Notes under the pieces: model-generated | Database searches by the model: none | Seen by the model: only the letters and a program-made list of their open reading frames with translations | Told to the model about the DNA's origin: nothing | Translations under genes and position numbers: made by a program | Shown here: positions 1 to 11,400 of the stretch, one piece after another | Position numbering within the stretch: the first letter of the stretch is position 1 | Layout: each line of letters starts with the position of its first letter | From: Nipponacmea schrenckii | Taxonomy: Eukaryota; Mollusca; Gastropoda; Lottiidae | Direction: 5' to 3' | Length of the DNA: 64,000 bases | Assembly (NCBI GenBank): GCA_030562195.1 | Contig: CM060203.1 | Location: 13,210,534 to 13,274,533 of the forward strand

Positions 1-1320
1 CCTTTCATTTCGCCAATCATTTATTCACTCTATTTCCCTATCATCCTTTCATTTCGCCAATCATTTATTCACTCTATGGCCCTATCATCCTTTCATTTCG
101 CCAGTCATTTATTCACTCTATGGCCCTATCATCATTCCATTTCGCCAATCATTTATTCACTCTATGGCCCTATCACCCTTTCATTTCACAATCATTTATT
201 CATTCTATGTCCCTATCATCCTTTCATTTCGCCAATCATTTATTCACTCTATTTCCCTATCATCCTTTCATTTCGCCAATCATTTATTCACTCTATGACC
301 CTATCATCCTTTCATTTCGCCAATCATTTATTCACTCTATGACCCTATCATCCTTTCATTTCGCCAATCATTTATTCACTCTATGGCCCTATCATCCTTT
401 CATTTCGCCAATCATTTATTCACTCTATGGCCCTATCATCCTTTCATTTCGCCAATCATTTATTCACTCTATGGCCCTATCATCCTGTCATTTCGCCAAT
501 CATTTATTCACTCTATGGCCCTATCACCTTTCATTTCGCCAATCATTTATTCACTCTATGGCCCTATCATCTTTCATTTCGCCAATCATTCATTCACTCT
601 ATGGCCCTATCATCCTTTCATTTCGCCAATCATTTATTCACTCTATGGCCCTATCATCCTTGCATTTCGCCAATCATTTATTCACTCTATGACCCTATCA
701 TCCTTTCATTTCGCCAATCATTTATTCACTCTATTTCCCTATCATCCTTTCATTTCGCCAATCATTTATTCACTCTATGGCCCTATCATCCTTTCATTTC
801 GCCAATCATTTATTCACTCTATTTCCCTATCATCCTTTCATTTCGCCAATCATTTATTCACTCTATGGCCCTATCATCCTGTCATTTCGTCAATCATTTA
901 TTCACTCTATGACCCTATCACATTTCATTTCGCCAATCATATATTCACTCCATGGCCCTAGCATTCTTCATTGCGCAAATCATTTATTCACTCTATGGTC
1001 CTAGCATCCTTTCATTTCGCCAATCATTCATTCACTCTATGGTCCTATCATCCTTTCATTTCGCCAATCATTTATTCACTCTATGGTCCTAGCATCCTTT
1101 CATTTTGCCAATCACTCATTTACTCTATGGTCCTAGCATCCTTTCATTCGCCAATCATTTATTCACTCTATGACCCTATCACCTTTCATTTCGCCAATCA
1201 TTTATTCACTCTATGGTCCTAGCATCCTTTCATTTCGCCAATCACTCATTCACTCTATGGTCCTAGCATCCTTTCATTTCGCCAATCACTCATTCACTCT
1301 ATGGTCCTATCACACTTTTA
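1..1320. repeat. 44-bp minisatellite array, about 30 copies
   Basis: Head-to-tail copies of a 44-bp unit built around CGCCAATCATTTATTCACTC. The array already runs at base 1, so its left edge is outside the window. Copies differ at a few fixed sites: the segment before CCCTATCATC reads TATTT, TATGG or TATGA, and from about 960 onward most copies carry TCCTAGCATC instead. This suggests local spread of variants. The unit has no stop codon in any + frame, which gives long overlapping reading frames that are not genes. Confidence 0.97.
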
Positions 1321-2085
1321 TTTTTGCAGTAAAATATTTCATTTATTTTGTTCATTTATCATCTACTCATTTCACTAACCATTCATTCATTCACTTCGCC
1401 TTTCATATTTCACCCCTCATTAACGATTTAATAACTCATTCCTTGCCTATCAACCTTTTTGCACCTATTATTCACTTTGCCTATTATCATTTCATTTTGC
1501 CAATCATTCATTGACTTTGCCGATCATTCATTCATTCTTCTCCTCTTATTTTGTTAATCATTCATTCACTCTGCCTATCATCCCTTCATTTTTCCGATCA
1601 TTCATTCATTCCACCAATTATTAGAATGGAAGGTGACGACGGGGTCAAGGGCTGAGTTAATATTGAAGGATTTCTATGGAGCTTTTATCTGATTGATAAT
1701 AAGACATTCAGAACATGGTTCAAGACGGTCGATTAAAGGTGTGGACAGCTATAAATTTAAACAGCAAGTTGACCGATTGACCGCCACATTACCGTTAAGC
1801 TGAAACATCAATAATGCACGTTACAACTGGAACCTATTTACCTATTCCAGTCATAAATTGTGCGCGTGTAGATCTTGAAAGGGTCACGGGGTCATGACAG
1901 GGTTCAACTAATATTTACCAGGCGATAAGTCAGTAAGTAAAAATGTGAATGTGAATCGAGATCTGAAGGCACTCAAAGACACCACACTCTTCACTCATTC
2001 ACTCATTTACACGAAAAATACAATTTTTAGATTTAATGAAAAACTCCTTGTAACCTTGGGCAATCGATATAAATAATATAACTGA
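1321..2085. other. Degenerate edge of the 44-bp array, then unique sequence
   Basis: From 1,321 to about 1,620 the sequence is a decayed CATTCATT-rich relative of the 44-bp unit. From 1,621 to 2,085 it is unique, with no gene recognised. It contains two direct GGGTCA motifs at 1,881-1,894, described separately. Confidence 0.6.
1881..1894 (+). promoter_or_regulatory. Possible nuclear-receptor site (DR2)
   Basis: GGGTCA, two bases, then GGGTCA. This is a direct repeat with spacing 2, the arrangement preferred by Rev-erb/E75-type dimers, although the usual half-site is AGGTCA. It lies 3.5 kb upstream of the first E75 coding exon. Function is inferred only from the motif and its position. Confidence 0.25.
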
Positions 2086-2089
2086 AATG

Positions 2090-2840
2090 GACATTCACTC
2101 CCTTTTTAGGAAATCAACTAGATGTATAAAAAATAACATCGGTTCTTCATTAGATTATTGAAACTGACATTGAACATTGACTAGATGTATAGAAACTAAC
2201 ATTGAACGTTGACTAGGTGTATTCCAACTGGCATTGGAAATTGGCTAGATGTATTCAAACTAACATTGAACATTGACTAGATGCTTTGAAACTAACATTG
2301 AACATTGACTAGATGTTTTCAAACTGACATTGAACATTAACTAGATGTATAGAAACTGACATTGGAAATTGACAAATTGTATTAAAACTGACATTGGACA
2401 TTAACTAGATGTATTAAAACTGACATTAGACATTGACTAGTGGTGGGGTATTTAAACTGACATTGGACTTTGCTAGATGTATTAAAACTGACATTAGACA
2501 TTGACTAGATGTATTGAAACTGACATCGAAAATTAACTAAGTAACTGAAGCTGACATTGGGCATTAAAACGTAGTACTGGTATTATAACTGGTTTTGAAC
2601 ATTAACCAGATGTTTTGAAGCTTACTTTGGATATTCAATAGAATGTGTTAAACCTGACATTGGACTTTAACTAGAGCTACTGAACTTGACATTAAATATC
2701 TGTCGCATATCTGGATACACATATCCGCTATTTTTTATTAAAATTGTTCGACATCCACTATTAATTAGATTAGAATTTTTACTAAAGCTATTGAACCTGG
2801 CATTAGACATTACGTACAGAGTATCACAATATTATTGGTT
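2090..2840. repeat. Diverged 32-bp minisatellite
   Basis: About 20 diverged copies of a unit near 32 bp with the core ACTGACATTG followed by TTGACTAGATGTATT. Spacing between clear copies is 32 bases (for example 2,161 and 2,193). Copies decay toward 2,550-2,840. No gene is seen. Confidence 0.85.
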
Positions 2841-3082
2841 ACCAGTTTTTAAAATATGTAAATTTGGTTCTATAGCTAGAATAAGATTGTAATCTATGTT
2901 GAAGTATATTAGACGACCATGTTTAACTAATTATAACTTCTGTGTAGTTTTCTCGGAAATGCAAAGTCGACCAACACGCGTGACGGATTATAAATAATAA
3001 GTCATGTTTTTTTTTAGAAGTACCTGTTACCTAATATGATATCATAATGCAATCAACTTGATTCAAAAATAGTAAATAATTA
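2841..3082. other. Unique spacer, nothing recognised
   Basis: AT-rich unique sequence between two minisatellites. No coding, RNA or repeat feature was recognised. Confidence 0.5.
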
Positions 3083-4345
3083 TGATAATATTCTCCCTGT
3101 ACTTATATATTGTTTCGCTAGAAAAGATATGTATATTCCGTTTTTCCTTGTGATTTAATAATAGATTTGATATGCTTATGTCAGTTATTTCCTCGTGATG
3201 ATAATATTTTGATAAGTATGTCAGTATTCTCCCTGTGATATGAATAATGGTTTTGATAAACATATGTCAGTATTCTCCTTGTGATATGAATAATAGATTT
3301 GATATGCCTATGTCAGTTATTTCCTCGTGATGATAATATTTTGATAGGTATGTCAGTATTCTCCTTGTGATATGAATAATGGTTTTGATAAACATATGTC
3401 AGTATTCTCCTTGTGATATGAATAATAGATTTGATATGCTTATGTCAGTTATTTCCTCGTGATGATAATATTTTGATAGGTATGTCAGTATTCTCCTTGT
3501 GATATGAATAATAGATTTGATATGCTTATGTCAGTTATTTCCTCGTGATGATAATATTTTGATAGGTATGTCAGTATTCTCCTTGTGATATGAATTGTAG
3601 ATTTGATATGCTTATGTCAGTAATTTCCCCGTGATGATAATATTTTAATAGGTATGTTAGTATTCTCCTTGTGATATGAATAATAGATTTTATAGATATA
3701 TGTCATTATTCTCCTTGTGATATTAATAATAGATTTGATATGCTTATGTCAGTTATTTCCTCGTGATGATAATATTTTGATAGGTATTTCAGTATTCTCC
3801 TTGTGATATTAATAATGGTTTTGATAAATATATGTCAGTATTCTCATTGTGATATGAATAATAGAGTTGATATACTTATGTCAGTTATTTCCTCGTGATG
3901 ATATTTTGATAGGTATGTCAGTATTCTCCTTGTGATATGAATAATGGTTTTGATATGCTTATGTAAGTTTTCCCCTTGTGATTTGAATAACAGTTTTGAT
4001 AGATATATCTTAGTATTCTCTTTCTGATTTGAATAATAGTTTGGATATGCTTATGTCAGTTCTGTCCTGTGATTTGAATAATAATTTGATAGATATATGC
4101 CAGTCCTTTCCTCGTGATGTGAATAATAGTTTTGATATGCTTATGTCAGTTGTTTTCCTCGTGATGTGAATAATAGTTATAATGTGCTTATGTCAGTTGT
4201 TTTCCTCGTGATGTGAATAATAGTTTTGATATGCTTATGTCAGTTGTTTTTCTCGTGATGTGAATAATAGTTTTAATGTGCTTATTGCAGTTGTTTTCCT
4301 CGTGATGTGAATAATAGTTTTGATAGATTTATTTTCCTTGTGATT
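3083..4345 (+). repeat. Minisatellite of 40-46 bp units (family A, forward copy)
   Basis: About 28 copies built from TCCTTGTGATATGAATAA, a GATTTGATA core and TATGTCAGT. Units alternate between about 46 and about 40 bases, so part of the array looks like a higher-order repeat of two subunit types. The same family recurs in reverse complement at 39,640-40,340. Confidence 0.95.
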
Positions 4346-5394
4346 GTCCTCTCTTTTGTAGGGGCCACATAAACAATAGTCTATATTACCCAGTATATAG
4401 GCCCCTAAATTGCTTCACATTACTGTTGCATTATGTATATATATAGCAAATATATTGACATAATTTCAGCCTTCTATACATGTTATACAATGACTGACAT
4501 AATTCGAAGTCGATTGGTTTAATAAAACCGCGACATTGAGCTATTTTTAGTTGTTTACAACATTTTTAGGTAACAATTCACATAGTTGGGGGTAGCGTGA
4601 TAGTGAGATGTAAGAAGTAATTTTATTGGCTATGTCGAAGTGACCTAATTACAAGACTTCTGCTCTACATTGTTACTTATGCAACTAGGAGGAATTAACA
4701 GATTGATGACATAATAATAATCTTATAGGTAATTCCCAGTGTATTACTAGTATTTCTACAATTACTGTATATGAAACACTGATCAGATATATATCGCCCT
4801 AACTAAGCGTGAATTATTGACATGATTCGTCATGGACGAGCCGCGAGAATTTCAACCAATCATCTATCGAGTTGAGAGTGAACCAGAAGTGGGTCAGAAT
4901 AGAAAGAGTAAAATATGTGTCAGTCTGTCATACAGAGTTCAAGTTAAACTGTGGTGGAGAGAATCATCTCGTCTCTACACCTAACTTTACCGGCTTATCA
5001 GCCACCGGTTAGATATTAAACATTTTACCATCTTCTACTGGATTATTATTTTATATCTGTGAATTATTTAACTAATGATTTGAGATGACAGAGCTCAATA
5101 TGTGATAGGACATTACACTCTGTCGTTTGTTATTGTGCTATTTTGAAAACATCCAATTCCGTGAACAAGCAATCGAATATGTAATGACTAAATATAGAAT
5201 AAATATAATTTGATCAAGTGTTTAGAGACATTTATAAGAAGGAAATAAACAAGAAACTTGAAAATATATCCGTTGCAGACAAAATGGAGACTTAAAAACT
5301 TTTAAAACTGAGTCTCGAAATCCCCGTGACTTTATATCTGTGATCCAGAAATTATACATCATTCAAATGAAATTGTGTTCGAAGTTAGCCTAGT
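4346..5394 (+). promoter_or_regulatory. Upstream / 5' UTR region of E75
   Basis: Unique sequence between the minisatellites and the first E75 coding exon, and the likely place for a promoter and 5' UTR. No TATA box or start site could be assigned. It contains a 50-codon ATG-initiated reading frame at 4,832-4,984, described separately. Confidence 0.4.
4832..4984 (+). other. Short open reading frame (50 codons), possible uORF
   Basis: An ATG at 4,832 opens a 50-codon frame that begins MDEPREFQPI and ends in TAA at 4,982-4,984. It lies 410 bases upstream of the E75 start, in what is probably the 5' UTR or promoter. The composition is mixed and charged, less like translated AT-rich noise than most short frames here. 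No family is recognised. It could be a regulatory uORF, part of an alternative E75 first exon, or chance. Confidence 0.3.
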
Positions 5395-5437
5395 ATGACA
5401 AACACGATGGGTAAAGAAGCTAGTTTGGATGGTTTGG
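5395..5437 (+). CDS. E75: E75 coding exon 1 (candidate N-terminus)
   Basis: Encodes [14 protein letters not shown], with A at -3 of the ATG and an in-frame TAG three codons upstream (5,386-5,388). A strong donor (G|GTAAGT) leaves phase 1, which is exactly what the DNA-binding-domain exon needs to read E-F-D-G-E. E75 genes in arthropods use several promoters with different N-termini, so other first exons may exist. Confidence 0.65.
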
Positions 5438-8400
5438 GTAAGTTTTAATTATTTAATTTCCATTGTCATACAGTATTATTTTGGTTGTGGTAATATGTAT
5501 ATTGAGTGAGTCAATGCATTCCTCATCGCACATTGTTTGTCGAATTTGACCTCAATGACCCCACAGCTGAAAAGTGGGTGTGACAAGGTCAGATATATGG
5601 GTGAAATGTTGTTGAAGCGTTTTCTTCTATTTTTGAATGGAATTGTGCCTATATTTTAAAGGACTCACTAACATCCACATGGCTTTTGGTTGTTTTCTTA
5701 TAATAGGATATATTTGCCTAGTTTTATGATCATAGGCTAGAAGAGTGTTATTGTAAAGAGCTATTTCAATGTCACAGCATTTAGAGCCTTTTAATCAGGG
5801 CTTTTGACTATGATTGTATTAACCAGGCATGTCTGAAATATGCTTTAAATAAGTTGTCAATTTGTTCTGTTGGGTTTATTTAACCTATTGGAGCTGTGAA
5901 AGTTGTAGAAACTAGAGTTTGAAAAGCCATGGGTCATGTTTATGAAACTAAATTTTTTTGACTTATGTGAACATCAATTAATACAGATTTCAGTGAACCA
6001 ACTAGTTTCAGTATGCTACTTAAAAAGCGAATTTTAGTTCTTTGACATGTGTGAATGGGCTGCTGTCTTCTGAAACAGGTTACATATGGATGTTCCTTTT
6101 TTTGTCTCAAGAGTTAGATGTTGCCTCACTAGCCTTTTTAAAACAAGATGTTAAATGAATTCAAGAGGTATAGAAATTCATTGAAAAAATATACCATTTC
6201 TTTCAAAAGTATAAATTATCATTCAAATGGTTAAACAAATCATTTGATAAATGTAGAAATGTAGAAGTTTGTAACAAAAAAAATAAGGTTTAAACGTGTA
6301 ACAATTCAACTTTGTTTTTCATATTTGCCTATTTTTATAAAAATATCTTTCAAAATAATAAATAAATTAAAAATCACAGAATTTAATTAACTTGATTAAT
6401 TAATAATTATATGTGAATTTCATTAAATTAATGAAAACCATGCTAATGCAGTATTAGTATGGCTGAAGAAAAAGCGTGGGATTAATAATATACATGTTAT
6501 TAGATTACAAAGAGATAATGAAGTGAAAATGATTTCAGTCACAGAAGCCAGTGAGAAATCATACAAAATATTACATCCAATCATATTAATATTCTCAATT
6601 ATTAGAAGAAGGCCTTCATTGACATCATGGAATCATATTGCTGTACAACAAAATATTTTTTAATAAAATTGACAAAATTTTTTAATTCTAGTATTGACAA
6701 ATTAAAATTTCTTAGATTAAAATTTGTTCTGTGGTACTTATTAATCTTACAAAATGACTTGGTGATCTCTTTTGTTTAAAATTGCACTGTAATGGTTTGG
6801 TGATGTCATAAATCATGTTAATGTCCTATATAATCATTCTTTGTCTGGTATCTCTTGTTTTTCGTTTTTGAAAGATAAAAAAAAAGTAAATCTATAAAAT
6901 ATAGTGAAAGATAAAAAAAAAGTAAATCTATAAAATATAGTACCGGTACTGGTACTACTTGTTTAATTGCACTATGATTTGAAAGCAACTTTCCATTTGA
7001 TGAAATTTTATTAGCATGCTTTCGTTTTCTATGACTGGTTAATGGATTTGATTTGTGAAACTGACACAACAATGAAGTTGTTAATAAAAATTATAATAAT
7101 GATTGACCAAAGCTTGGTAGAAAATTTGCAACAGGTCAGCAAGTCCATTGTTTTTCACATATTTGAGCCAATAAATAACACAATGTCTATTGGAAAATAA
7201 AGTGAACACAGTATATTATAATTGACCTCCTAACTCATGAGATGACCTTTGGCAATTTAGTCACAAACAACTGTGGAAGATAGAATGGCTTGATTAGTTT
7301 CCATGGTGATAGTGGCCATTATTGGGGTCATGACCAGGTCATCACATAGGTATATGTCAACAACAAGATGGCTGATTTGACCCAGTGAATGAACATGACC
7401 CATTTTGTCTCTCTTGGAGTGAAGAGTGAGTCATGTGAGTAGAGAAAGATTCTAGTCATAGAATAAAATAACCCCTTCTGTGTTAGCAGGAGAATAAACC
7501 CTGCAGTCTATTTACTTCAGCTCCTATCATTAACTCATTGAACTAATAAGAAAATAGTTCGATGCCTTTGTTGAAGTAAAATTGAGGCCATATGTCATTC
7601 ATGAAGATTAAAAAAAACTCATTAAAAACTAACTGAACACCTTGTAAATGGTAGAAGGTCTTCCTTATATTAATTTTATGTTAAATGAAATTATATTTTC
7701 ACATAGTCCTATCAGAGTATACTAATAACCGATATACACTTACTATAACACATATATCAAAATTGAGCTTCGCACTGAAGTCATATATAATCTGAACTAT
7801 TCAGATAATGTTGATAGTCTTCAATGTATGAAACAAATTTTTGAAAATTTGAATTTAAATCGTTCTACAATTTGAAATTGTACAGGTTAGATAAGTTTGA
7901 TACTATCATTATGCATGGATGATTTAAAATCAAATTCATCAATTAAATATGATGTTTGTGGTGAATGACAATTGACAAGTTAATATTCCAGCAAATGATG
8001 GTATCACTAACTAGGCAGTTGTTGATAGTTATAGTAGTTGGTAGATGGATTAGATTGAATTGGAAGATTCTGTGTTGTTGGTTTGATAGTTATAGTAGTT
8101 GGTAGATGGATTGGATTGAATTGGAAGATTCTGTGTTGTTGGTTTGATAGTTATTGTAGTTGGTAGATGGATTAGATTGAATTGGAAGATTCTGTGTTGT
8201 TGGTTTGATAGTTATAGTAGTTGGTAGATGGATTGGATTGAATTGGAAGATTCTGTGTTGTTGGTTTGATAGTTATAGTAGTTGGTAGATGGATTAGATT
8301 GAATTGGAAGATTCTGTGTTGTTGGTTTGATAGTTATAGTAGTTGGTAGATGGATTAGATTGAATTGGAAGATTCTGTGTTGTTGGTTTGATAGTTATAG

Positions 8401-11400
8401 TAGTTGGTAGATGGATTAGATTGAATTGGAAGATTCTGTGTTGTTGGTTTGATAGTTATAGTAGTTGGTAGATGGATTAGATTGAATTGGAAGATTCTGT
8501 GTTGTTGTTTGATAGTTATAGTAGTTGGTAGATGGATTGGATTGAATTGGAAGATTCTGTGTTGTTGGTTTGATAGTTATAGTAGTTGGTAGATGGATTG
8601 GATTGAATTGGAAGATTCTGTGTTGTTGGTTTGATAGTTATAGTAGTTGGTAGATGGATTAGATTGAATTGGAAGATTCTGTGTTGTTGGTTTGATAGTT
8701 ATAGTAGTTGGTAGATGGATTAGATTGAATTGGAAGATTCTTTGTTGTTGCTTTGATAGTTGTAATAGTTGGTAGATGGATTAGATTGAATTGGAAGATT
8801 CTGTGTTGTTGTTTGATAGTTATAGTAGTTGGTATGATGGATTGGATTGAATTGGAAGATTCTGTGTTGTTGGTTTGATAGTTATAGTAGTTGGTAGATG
8901 GATTGGATTGAATTGGAAGATTCTGTGTTGTTGTTTGATAGTTATAGTAGTTGGTAGATGGATTAGATTGAATTGGAAGATTCTGTGTTGTTGGTTTGAT
9001 AGTTATAGTAGTTGGTAGATGGATTAGATTGAATTGGAAGATTCTGTGTTGTTGGTTTGATAGTTATAGTAGTTGGTAGATGGATTAGATTGAATTGGAA
9101 GATTCTGTGTTGTTGGTTTGATAGTTATAGTAGTTGTTTGATGGATTGGATTGAATTGGAAGATTCTGTGTTGTTGGTTTGATAGTTATAGTAGTTGGTA
9201 GATGGATTAGATTGAATTGGAAGATTCTGTGTTGTTGGTTTGATAGTTATAGTAGATGCTAGATGGATTGGATTGAATTGGAAGATTCGATAGTTGTTGA
9301 CATCTGTTAGATATCAACCAACCAAGGACACCTGTGACTGAACTGTGTGGTGTAAATATTGAATACAGTAGGCTATCAACAGTTGAACATTCACAAACTC
9401 TTGTTTACTGAAATATTCTTCATTATCTGACTTACTCAATGATTTTCAGTTTAAAAAATTTACTCCTGATTTTGAAGAAAAGGTTTGCAATTTCAATACT
9501 TCTTAAGACAGTTTAAATGAGAAAAAAAAGGTGAATTCAGTTTGGCTGTCTTGGCAACAGTTTTGAAATGCACACTATACATGGCATTGCAAATCTTCAT
9601 TAGGACAGGGTGAAAACAGATCATGTCTACAGGTTGATCCACCAGGTTGACAATTCCGTTGCACTTCAGATGTTTATAGGTATCTAGTTTGTGAATTAAT
9701 TTGATGTAGGCTAACTGTAATAGTAGATATGTAGATATAATAAAACTAATACTTTCCCACAAATCATATCTTGTTCTAATTTCTCTAGACATAGTGTCTT
9801 GTGATAAATCTTTACTTAGCCTAAAATAGAGTTTCTTTTCACCCAACAGACTTTATGTCATGAAAATAGACTTTTATGAATTAGGGTGTCCTACTTAAAA
9901 ATATATAGATGGTCTTAGAATGAACATGAAATTTTAATTTTGTTCCAACTTGGCCAATAACAGTATTCTTTCCTTCTGTTGACAGAAACCCTGTATAATC
10001 TGATAAAGTTCATAAAATTTCAGCATTTTAGCGTCTACTTCCTAAACCTGATATTAATTCGCAGAGAAAAAACTGATTTGACATAAGTTGAAATAAATGG
10101 GAATTTAAACCTTTATTTGTACTATGATAAAGTTAAATTTAATTTCTTTACTCAACGTAGGATTAACCCACTTTGTGACTGTTATTTCCTCTGTCAGCCA
10201 TATTGTTTACGATCTACTTTTCATGTGGCCTTATTACCTAGTTACAGAGTTACACAAGCTTTCTATCCCACTAGCACTTAGAGATTGAATCAACCCACCC
10301 GCCTGGTGGCCAACCATATATCATGTAATATATGAACAATAACAACTTAATATAGAACACAGGGGTAAAATAGTACATATAACTTGCAGTCAAATAATAT
10401 ACTTTCTCTTGTGTATTTAGAGTTTTAAGTTTTTTATTTTTATCTTTTAAACATGCGTGGGTTAAGAATTGGAGCTTGTTTGTTAGATATTGGCTAGATA
10501 CACATATATAGTTTACCAGTACTACTAAATGTCAGGGATCAAATTCTTTCTTAGTGATAATTTGGTACACTATAAAAATGTTGAATCTATTAAATGATTT
10601 AATTATAATAACTAAGTTTTATAGAATAACAATTACTGAGTTAACTAAGTAATTGTTATTCCATAAAACTTAGTTATTATTAGTATACAACCAATTACTA
10701 ACTTCCATATAAAGAATCTATTAAATGGTTTGTTAAGAGGTTTGGGGGATAGTGATAGCATCAGTTTTCACCCATTTCAATTGGCAATCAAATGACTTTT
10801 TATGCAATTCCACTTACCTCATTGAAGGCTTATGTTTAGTGGAATTGCAAGAACAACAGAGGTCTGATTGAAATATTGAATAGTGCAAATTGATGATATC
10901 AGTGTTCCACTATAACTTTTAAGCTACCTTTTTACAAACCCTTTAAATTATGGAATAGTACAAATTGCCTGGTTTTAATTTTTATGGGGGACTCTTTGTT
11001 AATGTTCAAATTATAATTTACATACACAGTCTATTAAGTGAGCTTGTAGAGCATTGACTGTTCATTTATATTACAATAATATATGTCTAGAGTATAGAAG
11101 TATTATTAAATAATTGAACTTGGCCTGGTTTATAAAGTTGTTTACAACAAAACTCAATTCAGTCATGACATTCAAATCTAGGTCATTCACAATTTATGGC
11201 ATGTTCAATTTAAGTTTGCATTTGTCATTGGTTGTAAGCTTGCGTAAGTAAGTAGTGGTTTCCCTGTTTGAAGATTCGATTAGTCATATGAAATGAATAT
11301 CAACTATATAAGATATGTGAACTCTTGGAGTGGGAAGTTGAAATATAAATGCCTGGATATACCAAATAGAAATTTACTTTACATACAACAAAAAACAAAA

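Larger units (their letters stand above)
5438..8008 (+). other. E75 intron 1, first part
   Basis: Unique AT-rich intron sequence. It holds nuclear-receptor half-site pairs at 5,547-5,561 and 7,325-7,341 and a 35-bp tandem duplication at 6,868-6,941. No other gene is recognised on either strand. Confidence 0.6.

Noticed and set aside
76..1514. Several overlapping long frames in the 44-bp array
   Set aside because: They follow from the stop-free repeat unit; no splice, start or family signal supports a gene.
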